Notes: generated from the sequence alone by a model not told the origin. 64,000 bases of DNA from Gramella sp. MT6 (GCF_019357415.1 NZ_CP048410.1:1302001-1366000); one strand, 5' to 3'; shown: positions 8,676 to 19,140, counted from the stretch's first letter. Translations and numbers: made by a program.

Positions 8676-11126
8676 TCAATTTATTGATACAGATTTCACC
8701 TCATAAATGAGTTCACCTTCAGAGGTAAACCCTTCAATGATCAATTTAAAATCAACTATAGGCTTTTTAAATGCTATACTAATATCCTCGCCCTTACCGG
8801 AAACGAGGTTGCTTTTCCAATCGATGACACCATATTGTTGAAAGAATTCATCTCGCAAATTTGAATATTTTGGAACATAAAATTTTTTGTTCACCGCATA
8901 GGAAACTGGAAATTCAAATTTTTGAAGCCTGTTCCTGGAAGGTCCTTTAGTTGGGCTTACATCAAAATCTGAATATATCTTGACATAGCCGCCACTTCCC
9001 AGGAAGCCAGTACCCATTCCAGATATATTGTATTCTATATAATCGACTTTGTATAAAGGGTATAGGTAGAACATTGCAGTGTCGAACATGGGTATTCCAT
9101 CCAGGTAGATAGTTACATTAGTACCGACTCTACTTGGATCAGAAACCTCACTGAAATCAATGGGATCAACTTCATCCGTTTCACTAAATAACCCAGAGCC
9201 GGTACCCCGAGAGATCGGGCTTTTTACATTTAATTCCTTTGGAGATTCTTCTACTAAAAACCCTTTAGAAATCAGGTACTGACTAAGAAATTGATACATA
9301 TTTATATCATCATCATTTAGAACATCAACCTTCCCATAACTGAATGCTCCTAGTTCTCTCTCTCTTTTAATTTCTTTATCTACCACAGCATCTATCTCAA
9401 CCACTTCCAGTTGTTCTATGCCTTTTCCAAAATCATTGAATTGGGAGAATACCGGATCGGTTTTTTGTGAATATAGATGTGACTTCGGTAACAGACTTTC
9501 CCCGGTGTGCTTAAATTCTTCAATATGATTTGGGAAGAATTGTAATGAAAGTTCAGCAGGGACCAGTTGATCGTTCTTTTTGATCCTGGATATAAATAAA
9601 CTTTCACCTTCTATTGGCTTGATAGCTTCAAAAGTGAAAGAATCCTCACCTTCGGGAACCTCTACAACGGTTGGAGGATTGGTAGGGGATGCATGGATCA
9701 GGAATCTTTGATCTCCATCTTTTTTGTTATTTGAAATTCCTTTAAAATCTACATATTTTTCAAAATCGTGATTGTAACCCTGTGTTCTATTAAACACTTT
9801 CTGCCATTCATAACTGCTCCAACCCTGGGTGAGGAGTAATAGATCGAGAGCAGCCTCTTTTGCACTATCAACTTCTTGGAAATACCAGCTGGCATCTTCA
9901 ATAGTTCCATTTACAAAAGGTTGTAACATCATGTAAGAAATGATATTATGGTTTCTGTGATCTGAAATGGTATTTTCCGGCAAAATAGATACACTCAAGA
10001 AAGTACTATCAGCGAGCTTTTTGGTAGGTATCGTCAATCGAAGAGAATCGTTTTGATCTACAACTATTGGTTTCTCAAGCTCCTCTACTTTTAAGTCATT
10101 ATAATTGAAAAATAATCGTTCGGCTACGGGTCTCTTGTTCTTGTCAAATAAGGTGATAATATTTATTCCAGAATTTAAATCAGTATAAGGGACCGCCAGG
10201 CTCATGGCAGTTTCATCGTTAAAAGTTACCTGATAGGTAATGGCCTTTCCCGGGTTTTGTATGGATAATATAAAAGGGTCTTTTCCGAAGTTCTCTATTG
10301 TTTCTGAATTGGTATTCAGGACAATTTCCATAGCATTTTCTTTATTCTCTGTAGCTATCAGAATGCCCTGGTCTTCGATCTCAGTTTCAATATTTTCAGT
10401 GAAATCGCGGCCTTTGTAATTTATTAGAGCAACATATTCTTCCTCTATTTTTGGGGTAAAGGAAAGACTGCCAATACCAAACCGATTCAATTTCGTTTCT
10501 CCTATAATCCGATTCTTTTTATCCTTTATTTGAACACTGGCATTAGATAAACCGTAGCCTAAACTATCTTTTATTGTAATTCCCAGGTTATTTACTGTAT
10601 TCTTTAATAGATGTCCACTTTCAGGTAAGAATTGCGCATCAATCTTCTGAAGGTTATCAATCTTTTTCTCTTCAAAACCTAAATTGCTTTCAACAATTTG
10701 AATCTTTTCAGTGAAAAAATATTGCTGCTTGAAATTGCGCATCCAATTGGTAAAAGCCACGATGGAGTAAGTTCCATTGGCAAAAGTAGAGTCTATATCA
10801 AAGGTGCCTGCACCAGTACCACGATCTATCAAAAGCATTTTTTCCTTTATAATAACATCGTTGGAGTCTTTAACCTGTACATACAAATTGGTAGTTTCCA
10901 GCGAAGGCTCAAAATCTTTTTGAAGCATCACATAAGCCGAAAACCCCAGCTGTTCACCTTTTAAAAGAATTGACTTGTTAAGATGCAGATAAGCAATTTC
11001 TTTTGGGGTGGAATGGAAATCTAATAGTTTATTTAATACGTCCCCTTGATAATTCTGTCCGGTAGCATTTTGAAAGTTAAAAATTAAAAAGAATAGGAGA
11101 AAAGCGGGGGAGTATTTACGAATCAT
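8676..11126 (-). CDS. Large secreted protein with MG2-like N-terminus and TonB-plug-like region (paralogue B)
   Basis: This 816-residue protein has a signal peptide (MIRKYSPAFLLFFLIF... ATGQ), the same MG2-like opening (YLHLNKSILLKGEQLGFSAY), a middle region of repeated beta-rich domains, and a plug-like segment (TIYLDGIPMF, GGYVKIYSDF) near residues 660-730 without a barrel. It is clearly homologous along its length to the gene at 5064-7493, with the last 125 bases of shared coding sequence almost identical in DNA. A 21-bp palindrome lies directly before the ATG. The biochemical role is unknown; such proteins may handle ligands at the outer membrane, but that is inference. Confidence 0.8.
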   Translation of the reverse strand: MIRKYSPAFLLFFLIFNFQNATGQNYQGDVLNKLLDFHSTPKEIAYLHLNKSILLKGEQLGFSAYVMLQKDFEPSLETTNLYVQVKDSNDVIIKEKMLLIDRGTGAGTFDIDSTFANGTYSIVAFTNWMRNFKQQYFFTEKIQIVESNLGFEEKKIDNLQKIDAQFLPESGHLLKNTVNNLGITIKDSLGYGLSNASVQIKDKKNRIIGETKLNRFGIGSLSFTPKIEEEYVALINYKGRDFTENIETEIEDQGILIATENKENAMEIVLNTNSETIENFGKDPFILSIQNPGKAITYQVTFNDETAMSLAVPYTDLNSGINIITLFDKNKRPVAERLFFNYNDLKVEELEKPIVVDQNDSLRLTIPTKKLADSTFLSVSILPENTISDHRNHNIISYMMLQPFVNGTIEDASWYFQEVDSAKEAALDLLLLTQGWSSYEWQKVFNRTQGYNHDFEKYVDFKGISNNKKDGDQRFLIHASPTNPPTVVEVPEGEDSFTFEAIKPIEGESLFISRIKKNDQLVPAELSLQFFPNHIEEFKHTGESLLPKSHLYSQKTDPVFSQFNDFGKGIEQLEVVEIDAVVDKEIKRERELGAFSYGKVDVLNDDDINMYQFLSQYLISKGFLVEESPKELNVKSPISRGTGSGLFSETDEVDPIDFSEVSDPSRVGTNVTIYLDGIPMFDTAMFYLYPLYKVDYIEYNISGMGTGFLGSGGYVKIYSDFDVSPTKGPSRNRLQKFEFPVSYAVNKKFYVPKYSNLRDEFFQQYGVIDWKSNLVSGKGEDISIAFKKPIVDFKLIIEGFTSEGELIYEVKSVSIN

Positions 11127-11129
11127 AAA

Positions 11130-11150
11130 GTCATTATTATTAATAATGAC
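11130..11150. promoter_or_regulatory. Perfect 21-bp palindrome directly before paralogue B
   Basis: Ten-base arms at 11130-11139 and 11141-11150 are exact inverted repeats around a single T. The palindrome ends three bases before the ATG at 11126, and a near-consensus -7 box (ATATTTTG on the minus strand) abuts it. It could be an operator or an RNA hairpin masking the start. Confidence 0.5.
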
Positions 11151-11195
11151 AAAATATGAAAATATCAGGAATAATTAACGGTTACTTATAAAAAA

Positions 11196-11236
11196 AACCC
11201 TCCGAAGCTTCTATTTTAGTATTGTTTCGGAGGGTT
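11196..11236 (-). terminator. Intrinsic terminator of metG
   Basis: A perfect 11-bp stem (11196-11206 with 11226-11236) is followed on the minus strand by a run of T. It lies 20 bases past the metG stop codon. Confidence 0.85.
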
Positions 11237-11255
11237 ATTAATATATATACTGAAA

Positions 11256-13331
11256 TTAATTTATCGTAGTTCCGTTTTTTACACCGTCTTCATCCGGATT
11301 AACAAATACCAGTTTTCCTTCCGCGTTTTCGGTCATTAAGATCATTCCTTCACTTTCTACTCCGCGTAATTTTCTTGGAGCAAGGTTTACCAGGACGGTT
11401 ACTTTCTTACCGATGATATCTTCGGCCTTAAAGTGCTCGGCAATTCCAGAAACAACGGTTCTTTTATCGATGCCCGTATCAACCTTTAAAACCATTAATT
11501 TTTTGGTTTTTGGCATTTTTTCAGCTTCGATGATGGTTCCTACGCGAAGATCCATTTTGGTGAAATCTTCAAAAGTAGCGATCTCTTTCTGAGGTTCTGC
11601 TTTTTGATCTTCCATAGCATTCGCAGTTTTCGTAGCTTCTAATTTTTCCAGTTGTTTTTCCATTTGTTCATCCTCGATCTTGCTGAATAACAATTCGGCT
11701 TTTCCAATTTGATGCCCTGCAGGGATCAATGCCTCTTTGGTTCCGATAATATCCCAGTCTGGTGTATTATCTGAATTCTCATCCACATGATTCAGCATCT
11801 TTTTCAGTTTCGCTGAGGTGAATGGTAAGAAAGGTTCACTAATGATAGATAGGGCAGAAGCGATCTGAAGTGCTACATACATAATGGTTTTCACCCTTTC
11901 CTCATCGGTCTTGATCAATTTCCAAGGCTCCTCATCAGCAAGATATTTATTACCCAGCCTGGCCAGGTTCATCAATTCTCCCTGGGCTTCTCTAAACCTG
12001 TATCTTTCGATCGAACTTGCGATAACCGAAGGATATGCTTTTAGTTCAGCAACTGTCTTTTCATCAACTTCAGAATAAGTTCCCGGTTCTGGAACAATTC
12101 CGTTGTAATATTTATTGGTTAGAACCACCACCCGGTTAATGAAGTTTCCGAAGATGGCTACCAGTTCATTATTATTTCTTGCCTGGAAATCTTTCCAGGT
12201 AAAGTCATTATCTTTAGTTTCAGGAGCGTTGGCCGTAAGCACATATCTTAATACATCCTGTTGTCCAGGAAAATCTTCAAGATATTCATGAAGCCAAACC
12301 GCCCAGTTCTTAGAAGTTGAAAGTTTCTTCCCTTCAAGATTCAGGAACTCATTAGCAGGAACATTTTCCGGAAGTATAAATTCTCCGTGTGCTTTTAACA
12401 TCACCGGGAAAATGATACAATGGAAAACGATATTATCTTTCCCAATAAAATGTACCAGCTTGGTGTTTTCATCTTTCCAGTATGGTTCCCAGTCCTTGCC
12501 TTCTCTTTCAGCCCATTCTTTGGTAGAAGAAATATAACCTATAGGCGCATCGAACCACACGTAAAGAACTTTACCATCGCCGCCTTCAACAGGCACCGGA
12601 ATTCCCCAATCCAGATCACGGGTTACCGCACGGGCACGTAGTCCATCGTCTATCCATGATTTCACCTGACCATAAACGTTAGATTTCCAGTCGGCTTTAT
12701 GACCTTTAAGGATCCATTCTTTCAGGAAATCCTCATATTGATCTAAAGGAAGAAACCAGTGACGGGTTTCCTTTAAAGTTGGAACTGCACCGGTAATGGC
12801 AGATTTTGGATTTATAAGATCTGTTGCGTTCAGGGAAGTTCCGCAGCTTTCACACTGGTCTCCATAAGCTTCTTCATTGCCACATTTAGGGCAGGTTCCA
12901 GTCACGAATCTATCGGCCAGGAATTGTCCCGCTTCCTCATCATAGAGCTGCTTGGTAGTCTCCTCAATAAATTTACCATCTTCATACATTTTTTTGAAAA
13001 ATGCCGAAGCGGTATCATGGTGGGTTTTGCCTGAAGTACGCGAGTAATTGTCAAAGCTTACCCCAAAATCTTCAAAGGATTTTTTAATGATCCCGTTGTA
13101 TTTATCAACTACATCTTGCGGAGTTACCCCTTCTTTTTTTGCTTTGATGGTAATAGGCACTCCATGCTCATCACTACCACAAACAAAGGCCACATCGTGC
13201 CCCTGCATTCGTAAAAAACGGGAATATATATCTGCCGGAACATAAACACCGGCTAAATGTCCAATATGAATAGGCCCGTTGGTATAAGGTAAGGCCGCTG
13301 TAATCGTAAATCTCTGAGGATTTTTGTTCAT
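11256..13331 (-). CDS. metG: Methionyl-tRNA synthetase
   Basis: The enzyme charges tRNA-Met with methionine. I chose the ATG at 13331 ([10 protein letters not shown]), 691 residues, because the HIGH signature (residues 22-25, [10 protein letters not shown]) then sits at the usual distance from the N-terminus and an AAGGA sequence lies about 10 bases upstream; the frame is open 13 codons further. Four Cys at about 147, 150, 160 and 163 form the knuckle zinc site, and the KMSKS loop reads [13 protein letters not shown]-terminal EMAP/Trbp111-type tRNA-binding domain ([14 protein letters not shown] onward, last 105 residues) mediates dimerisation. The length fits the class with that domain. Confidence 0.97.
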   Translation of the reverse strand: MNKNPQRFTITAALPYTNGPIHIGHLAGVYVPADIYSRFLRMQGHDVAFVCGSDEHGVPITIKAKKEGVTPQDVVDKYNGIIKKSFEDFGVSFDNYSRTSGKTHHDTASAFFKKMYEDGKFIEETTKQLYDEEAGQFLADRFVTGTCPKCGNEEAYGDQCESCGTSLNATDLINPKSAITGAVPTLKETRHWFLPLDQYEDFLKEWILKGHKADWKSNVYGQVKSWIDDGLRARAVTRDLDWGIPVPVEGGDGKVLYVWFDAPIGYISSTKEWAEREGKDWEPYWKDENTKLVHFIGKDNIVFHCIIFPVMLKAHGEFILPENVPANEFLNLEGKKLSTSKNWAVWLHEYLEDFPGQQDVLRYVLTANAPETKDNDFTWKDFQARNNNELVAIFGNFINRVVVLTNKYYNGIVPEPGTYSEVDEKTVAELKAYPSVIASSIERYRFREAQGELMNLARLGNKYLADEEPWKLIKTDEERVKTIMYVALQIASALSIISEPFLPFTSAKLKKMLNHVDENSDNTPDWDIIGTKEALIPAGHQIGKAELLFSKIEDEQMEKQLEKLEATKTANAMEDQKAEPQKEIATFEDFTKMDLRVGTIIEAEKMPKTKKLMVLKVDTGIDKRTVVSGIAEHFKAEDIIGKKVTVLVNLAPRKLRGVESEGMILMTENAEGKLVFVNPDEDGVKNGTTIN

Positions 13332-13455
13332 TATTCTGTGTCCTTTTTTAAGAGCCGTAAAGTTAAGCAAAGACGTTCGATTACGCGTTAAATTCTTGCA
13401 AAAGGCAAATGAGCTGATTAATAACTTTCTACTTTTACCTTAAATAAAAATTGAA

Positions 13456-14037
13456 ATGCGTAAAATAATCCTGATCGTTGCCGTGATATTTATGGCTGCC
13501 TGTAATTCTGCAAAAAAAGGAACTTCTGTCGGTACGGCAAAGTATACCGTGGAAAATCTTGGTAAGATGAGTGCTGCCGATATTCAGAAGAATTATCCCG
13601 ATGCGAATATTGAACAGGGAACAGATCTATTTGAAGAGGGCACAGATGAGCGGCCTTTCACTATTCTATATCCGGGAACTGAAAATGAATTACATATCAC
13701 CTGGCAGGATAAGAACAGAACCGAAATTCATGACCTTCGATTTTCGAATAACGGAAAATGGAATTCTGAAACCGGAGTAGATATTGGAACCACCTATGAG
13801 GAACTGAACAAAATGAATGGGAAAAAAGTTTCATTTTATGGTTTTGGCTGGGATTACAGCGGTGCTGTAGACTGGAATGGAGGTAAACTTGAAAAAAGCG
13901 GGTTAAGGGTTTTTCTGACTCCTACAAAAGAACCTTCTAATAAATTTTACGGAGATAAGATCATTGAGGCTACACCCGAGGAGATCGAAGAACTTGATCT
14001 AAAGGTTGGATTGATCATGATCAATTACGCGATCTAA
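13456..14037 (+). CDS. Hypothetical lipoprotein, 193 residues
   Basis: The signal peptide ends in the lipobox MAAC, with Cys16 as the lipidation site. The mature protein has a conserved-looking core (ILYPGTENELHITWQDKNRTEIHDLRF, split by polar turns) and a C-terminus rich in acidic residues. I do not recognise a named family. The gene is divergent from metG (start codons about 124 bases apart) and is followed 12 bases later by yraN, with which it is likely co-transcribed. Confidence 0.75.
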   Translation: MRKIILIVAVIFMAACNSAKKGTSVGTAKYTVENLGKMSAADIQKNYPDANIEQGTDLFEEGTDERPFTILYPGTENELHITWQDKNRTEIHDLRFSNNGKWNSETGVDIGTTYEELNKMNGKKVSFYGFGWDYSGAVDWNGGKLEKSGLRVFLTPTKEPSNKFYGDKIIEATPEEIEELDLKVGLIMINYAI

Positions 14038-14049
14038 AATTGAAAAATC

Positions 14050-14409
14050 ATGGCAGATCATAACGAACTTGGAAGAAAAGGGGAGGACCTGGCCGTGGAA
14101 TATCTTCTATTGAAGGAATTCGAGATATTAGAAAGGAACTATAGACACCAGAAGGCTGAAATAGATATTATCGCCAAAAGGGGGAACACGCTTATCGCCG
14201 CTGAGGTGAAGACCAGGAGTACTCCAGAATTCGGGAATCCGCAGGATTTTGTGAAACCAAAACAAATTCAGCAACTGGTAAAGGCCATGAATCATTATGT
14301 TGAAGAATCTGGCCTGGATGTAGATGTTAGATTTGATATCATTGCCATTGTAAAAAATAAGTCAGGTCAGAAAATTGAACATATTCAGGATGCATTCCTA
14401 TATTTCTAA
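14050..14409 (+). CDS. yraN: YraN/UPF0102 family protein, endonuclease-like fold
   Basis: The 119-residue protein has the UPF0102 motif series: GRKGEDLAVEYLL at 8-20, ILERNYRHQKAEIDIIAKRG at about 26-46 and AAEVKTR at about 50-56, which form a restriction-endonuclease-like core (Glu, Asp, Glu-x-Lys). The family is thought to act on nucleic acids, possibly Holliday junctions, but has no firm biochemical role. It follows a lipoprotein gene by 12 bases. Confidence 0.9.
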   Translation: MADHNELGRKGEDLAVEYLLLKEFEILERNYRHQKAEIDIIAKRGNTLIAAEVKTRSTPEFGNPQDFVKPKQIQQLVKAMNHYVEESGLDVDVRFDIIAIVKNKSGQKIEHIQDAFLYF

Positions 14410-14438
14410 GGACTGTATTCTTTAACTCAGAATAAAAC

Positions 14439-14480
14439 GACCAGGATATAACTGCTATTTATTGCAACTATATTCTGGTC
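14439..14480. terminator. Bidirectional terminator between yraN and the S9 peptidase
   Basis: A 12-bp stem (14439-14450 with 14469-14480) with one G-U pair is flanked by A-rich DNA on the left and T-rich DNA on the right, suiting the convergent genes on either side. Confidence 0.7.
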
Positions 14481-14509
14481 ATTTTTAATCTATAGCCGTT
14501 CTGTAAATT

Positions 14510-16666
14510 TTAAAGTTCAATTCCCATTTGATCGAACATAAAGTAGTACTGGTATAATAGCTTATCTGTATTATCTTCTGGAGATAGCGCGCCGCCATGG
14601 CCTGAGCCGGGAGTAACATATAAATGATAAAGGCCAGAAGGATCTGCAAGCTCCTGTAATTTTGCCAGAAATTTATAGGTATGCAGCGGTGGTACCCTAT
14701 CATCTGTATCTCCGGTTATTAAAAGGGTATTTGGATATCTCTCTCCTTTAGTGATATTATGAAGAGGGGAATAAGCTTTCAAATTTTTATAATCTTCCGG
14801 ATTTTCTGGAGACCCAAACTCATTAAGATTGAGACTAACTCCACCTACAGTGAATAAGTTAAAGCGTAGCATATCGTAAGGGCCGGCTTCCGCGATAACG
14901 GCTTTGAACAGATCTGGACGTTGTATTGCTGAGGCTTCCACCAGTAAGGCGCCATGAGATCCGCCTGAAATAACCAGTTTATCTGGACTGGTGTATTTGT
15001 TATTTATTAAATATTCCCCTGCTGCGATAAAATCTTCTATTGCTTTTTGCTTGTTAAGCCTTCTCCCGGCTGCAGCCCAATCGCTTCCATTGGCGCCACC
15101 ACCTCTTATATTAGGTACAGCCATAATACCCCCATGAGCAAGTAAAAGTCCGGTAGTATTTCTGAAGAAAGGCTCTACTGTTTTTCCGTAGCCTCCGTAA
15201 CCATACATCAGTACAGGATTATTACCATCTAGTACCGTATTTTTATCACAGGTGATATACATGTCTATTTCCGTCCCATCTTTTGAGGTATAGGTGACAT
15301 ATCTTGTTTCCAGATTTTCGATATCATATGGAACAGAAAGTGATTCTGTAGGTTTAAATTCGAGTGTATTTAGATTTAATTGATACTGTGTGTTTGGATG
15401 ATAAAAGGAACTAATACTAAAATTGGTGATCTCTGCTTCATCTGATGCTTCATAAAAATGATTCAATTTCTTACCCTTCGGGAAATCTATCTTACGTAGC
15501 AGTTCCCCCTGCATGTTATGAATAAGAGCGATGTTCTGACCATCTTTCCTATATACACAGGCAAGTTTATCTTTTCCCAGCTTATTCACGTAATGCAGGT
15601 TGATGTCGTATTCGGGAATGAATTCACTTAGCTTATTAGGAGTGTTCAAATTGGCCAGAAGGACTTTTCCGTTTGGAGCACCTATGTTGGTCCTTAGGAA
15701 AATAGAATCATTTTTGGTGTGGATAATCTTTAGTTCTGTTTTATCATCTGAAGGATAAACGAGAAATCTTCTAGGTTGAAAATTTTCTTTATTAAGATCG
15801 GCAATTGAAATAGCCCGGTACCAGGTTCCCCGCGATTTAATAGAATGATATAACCTCAACTGTTCGTTCTCGATATCATATCTAAAACCATTAGTCCCGG
15901 TAGTATCCGGATTTTTATAAACGGTTTCCGGTGTTGCCTGGTTTTCCTTTAAAGAGAGCTTATATAAAACCTGACCTTTCGCTTTATCCAGAAGTTCTCT
16001 GCCTTTTTCCGGTTTATTATATGCCGGATAATAAAGATCCCTGCCATTCCATTCAAAGTTTGCTCCAGTCCTAATATTTTCCAGAACATAGGGAAATTGA
16101 GTTCCGGTAGTTAGATCATAAATATATCCTTTTGCCCAGTCACTTCCATTTAATGAAACCGCGATAGCCAAGAGATTCTCACTTTCATTAATGCTCGTGC
16201 TACCGTAAAGAATATGATCCGAATTATTTTCGGCTAATTCTTTCCCGTTAATGAGCTTTTTCCAGTTCTTTTTATCTTTAAATTTATATAGGAAATCCAT
16301 CGATCCGGTATAGGGATTCCAATCCGTTTTAGTGTCGAATTTAGCTTCAAATTTTGAATCAAGTTCTACATAATCATCCGTCTTTTCCCTTCTTACATTA
16401 TGGTACATTGATGCAATTTGAGATCTAAGATCCCATACCCTGGTTTGTTTACTGGATTGAGCTTTAGTAAGCTTTTCCTGTTCTTCCAGCCAGTTCTGTA
16501 GATCTGGATGGTCTGGATCTTCCATCCATTGATAAGGATCCTCAATGGTTTCCTGAAAATAGGTGTTGGCAGTTGTATCTTTTGGAGCGTCGGGATAATC
16601 ATAGGTTTTCTGGCAATAGATATTCATTCCCGATAAAATGAATAACACGGAGGCAAAATATTTCAT
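14510..16666 (-). CDS. Prolyl oligopeptidase family serine peptidase (S9A)
   Basis: The 718-residue protein carries a signal peptide (to about residue 19, NIYCQ), an N-terminal beta-propeller domain and a C-terminal alpha/beta-hydrolase domain. The catalytic triad is visible: Ser570 in SGGSHGALL, Asp655 in GDTDDRVP and His690 in GSGHGG. The propeller start (YPDAPKD... DPYQWMEDPDHP) is typical of S9A prolyl oligopeptidases, which cleave short peptides after proline. The export signal places it in the periplasm. The gene stands alone on its strand, ended by a bidirectional terminator. Confidence 0.95.
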   Translation of the reverse strand: MKYFASVLFILSGMNIYCQKTYDYPDAPKDTTANTYFQETIEDPYQWMEDPDHPDLQNWLEEQEKLTKAQSSKQTRVWDLRSQIASMYHNVRREKTDDYVELDSKFEAKFDTKTDWNPYTGSMDFLYKFKDKKNWKKLINGKELAENNSDHILYGSTSINESENLLAIAVSLNGSDWAKGYIYDLTTGTQFPYVLENIRTGANFEWNGRDLYYPAYNKPEKGRELLDKAKGQVLYKLSLKENQATPETVYKNPDTTGTNGFRYDIENEQLRLYHSIKSRGTWYRAISIADLNKENFQPRRFLVYPSDDKTELKIIHTKNDSIFLRTNIGAPNGKVLLANLNTPNKLSEFIPEYDINLHYVNKLGKDKLACVYRKDGQNIALIHNMQGELLRKIDFPKGKKLNHFYEASDEAEITNFSISSFYHPNTQYQLNLNTLEFKPTESLSVPYDIENLETRYVTYTSKDGTEIDMYITCDKNTVLDGNNPVLMYGYGGYGKTVEPFFRNTTGLLLAHGGIMAVPNIRGGGANGSDWAAAGRRLNKQKAIEDFIAAGEYLINNKYTSPDKLVISGGSHGALLVEASAIQRPDLFKAVIAEAGPYDMLRFNLFTVGGVSLNLNEFGSPENPEDYKNLKAYSPLHNITKGERYPNTLLITGDTDDRVPPLHTYKFLAKLQELADPSGLYHLYVTPGSGHGGALSPEDNTDKLLYQYYFMFDQMGIEL

Positions 16667-16841
16667 TATGGTACTATAAGTTTGTATTCAAGGGAATACC
16701 TGCGCTTGGCTTAGGTTTATAAAATTCCCGGTAAAACTAAAAAAATAAGGTAAGGAAGGAAGGTTTTGATGTAAAAAATAACTGTTAGGATTGTTAACGA
16801 TAGGTCAGAAACTTATCCAAATGGAGATATTTAAAAACTAA

Positions 16842-16867
16842 AAAAGGCCGGTTTTAGCCGGCCTTTT
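16842..16867 (-). terminator. Terminator of the M13 peptidase gene
   Basis: A 10-bp stem (16842-16851 with 16858-16867) rich in GC in its core, with T-rich flanks on both strands, lies 20 bases beyond the M13 stop. The 16668-16840 interval otherwise shows no gene. Confidence 0.8.
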
Positions 16868-16887
16868 AAATATATCTATACTGGCAA

Positions 16888-18954
16888 TTACCAGATCCTA
16901 ACTCTTTCTTCAGGCTTCACATACATAGGGTCACCTTCTTTAATTACGAAAGCGTCATACCACGCATCTATATTCTGAAGTGGCACATAAGCTCTGTACA
17001 TTCCCGGAGAATGTGAGTCTGTTTTGATCCTGTTTCTCAAGGCTTCTTCTCTCATTTTTGTTCTCCAAACTGTTGCCCATGAAAGGAAGAAACGTTGCTC
17101 TGGAGTAAATCCATCGATCTCTCCAGGATTACCGTTTTCATTTAAGTGGATCTGCAGACCATCATAAGCTGCATTCACACCACCAAGATCTCCAATATTT
17201 TCACCTAAGGTGAATTTACCGTTGATGTAAACACTGTCCAGTACTTCTATTGCGCTGTACTGCTCGGCAAGTTCACTACCAAGTCCTTCAAACTGCTCAA
17301 GATCTTTCTCTGTCCACCAGTTGTTCAGGTTTCCTTCAGCGTCGAAACGAGCACCGCTATCATCAAATCCGTGAGAGATCTCATGACCAATTACAGCTCC
17401 AATTCCACCATAGTTTACGGCAGCATCGGCTTTATAATCGTAGAAAGGCGGCTGTAGGATAGCTGCCGGGAATACGATCTCGTTGTAACGTGGATTGTAA
17501 TACGCGTTCACAGTTTGCGGAGACATAAACCACTCGGTCTTATCTACCGGCTCACCAAGATCTGCCATGTTTTCAGCTACTCTCCATTTCTGTGCGTTCA
17601 GCATGTTCTGGAAATAAGAACCACCTTCTTCAGGGCTCTGGATCTCAAGTTCGCTATAATCTTTCCACGTGTCAGGATAACCTATTTTCACATTGAAAGT
17701 ACCAAGTTTTTCAAGAGCTTTTTTCTTAGTGTCTTCGCTCATCCAGCTTAGGTTATTGATCCTGTTCTCGTAAGCTTTTAGAATATTGTCCACCATTTCC
17801 TTTGCCGTTTCCTTAGCTTGTGGAGGGAAGTGCTTTTCTACATAAAGCTTACCAAGAGCTTCACCAAGAACACCATTAATAGTGCTTAAAGCTCTTTCAT
17901 TACGAGGTCTTTGTTCTTTAGCTCCACGAAGGGTCTTGCTATAGAATTCCCATGATTCTTTTTCAAGATCTGTAGATAGTGAGGAAGCCGCACTGTTGAA
18001 AAGGTCCCATTTAAGGTATGTTTTCCAGTCTTCAACAGAATTTTCAGCAAGAAGGTCCTGCAGAGCTTTCATATATTCTGGCTGTGAAACGATGATCGTA
18101 TCAAGATCTTTCGCTCCAATTCCTTCAAAGTATGAATTCCATTGCATGGCCGGAGTGATCTTTTGTAATTCTGCAACCGTCATTGGGTTGTAGGTTTTAC
18201 GCGCATCACGGCGCTCTACCTTGTCTAAACGAGGCTCTGCAAGTCTAGTTTCAAATGCAAGAATGGTCTCAGCAGCTTTTTTTGCATCCTCTTCGGTATA
18301 GTCTATATACTGAAGCATGTCTGAAATATATTCCTTATATTTTTTTCTGGTATCCTTCGAATCTGAATCGTCCAGCAGGTAATAATCTCTTTCTGGAAGG
18401 CCTAATCCAGATGGATTAAGGTAAGCAGCATTCATATCTGAATTCTTGCTATCTGCACCAACTCCAAAAGAGAAAAATCCTGCACTACCATATTCGCTCA
18501 TTTCAACAAGAAAAGCCTGAAGATCTTCTTTAGACTGGATCTTATCTATTTTTGCCAGGTAAGGTTTCACAGGTTCAACTCCCTGCTCATTTCGTGTCAC
18601 GGTATCCATTATACTTTTGTAAAGAAAGACCGCTTTTCCCTGATCTGTAGACGCATCAAGACTATCGCTTTCAGCGGTTTTTTCTAAAAGGGCAAGGGCA
18701 TCTTCATCTGTTCTCTGGCGTAATTCGTCAAAACTTCCCCATCTGGTACGATCATTAGGAATCTCTGTACTGTCCAACCAGGCTCCATTCACATAACGGA
18801 AAAAGTCTTCCTGAGGAGTAGTGGTAGTATCCATATAGGCAAGGTTAATCCCATGGATCTCTTCTTTCTCTTCAACTTTCTTGTCATCGTTACAAGCCGT
18901 AAAAAGGCCTGCTCCAAGAACAGATACAAAAAGAATTCTGTTTATTTTTTTCAT
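16888..18954 (-). CDS. M13 family (neprilysin/PepO-like) zinc metallopeptidase, lipoprotein
   Basis: The 688-residue protein has a lipobox (FTAC, Cys21) and is therefore membrane-anchored. The zinc site is VIGHEISHGFD with His524, Glu525 and His528; the third ligand is the Glu of GENIGDLGG near residue 585. NAYYNPRYNEIVFPAAILQPPF upstream of the active site is the M13 substrate-binding signature (shown here as NAYYNP... then AAILQPPF). It ends in RVRIW, close to the usual C-terminal Trp. The enzyme degrades peptides outside the cytoplasm. It probably forms a single-gene unit. Confidence 0.96.
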   Translation of the reverse strand: MKKINRILFVSVLGAGLFTACNDDKKVEEKEEIHGINLAYMDTTTTPQEDFFRYVNGAWLDSTEIPNDRTRWGSFDELRQRTDEDALALLEKTAESDSLDASTDQGKAVFLYKSIMDTVTRNEQGVEPVKPYLAKIDKIQSKEDLQAFLVEMSEYGSAGFFSFGVGADSKNSDMNAAYLNPSGLGLPERDYYLLDDSDSKDTRKKYKEYISDMLQYIDYTEEDAKKAAETILAFETRLAEPRLDKVERRDARKTYNPMTVAELQKITPAMQWNSYFEGIGAKDLDTIIVSQPEYMKALQDLLAENSVEDWKTYLKWDLFNSAASSLSTDLEKESWEFYSKTLRGAKEQRPRNERALSTINGVLGEALGKLYVEKHFPPQAKETAKEMVDNILKAYENRINNLSWMSEDTKKKALEKLGTFNVKIGYPDTWKDYSELEIQSPEEGGSYFQNMLNAQKWRVAENMADLGEPVDKTEWFMSPQTVNAYYNPRYNEIVFPAAILQPPFYDYKADAAVNYGGIGAVIGHEISHGFDDSGARFDAEGNLNNWWTEKDLEQFEGLGSELAEQYSAIEVLDSVYINGKFTLGENIGDLGGVNAAYDGLQIHLNENGNPGEIDGFTPEQRFFLSWATVWRTKMREEALRNRIKTDSHSPGMYRAYVPLQNIDAWYDAFVIKEGDPMYVKPEERVRIW

Positions 18955-19140
18955 TGTTTTATATAATTGTTAGAAAATAAAGTCGCTAAAGTAAAAAAAT
19001 GGCCAAAAAATCAAAGCTATTTTTGTTTGAATTTAGCTTGTAAGGAGCTGTTTCTCAAAAATTGAGCAGAAACTGTTATACATGAAAAACAGGGCTTCAG
19101 AAGAAAAACTGAACGGCTGAAGAATAAGAAAGAATATAGT

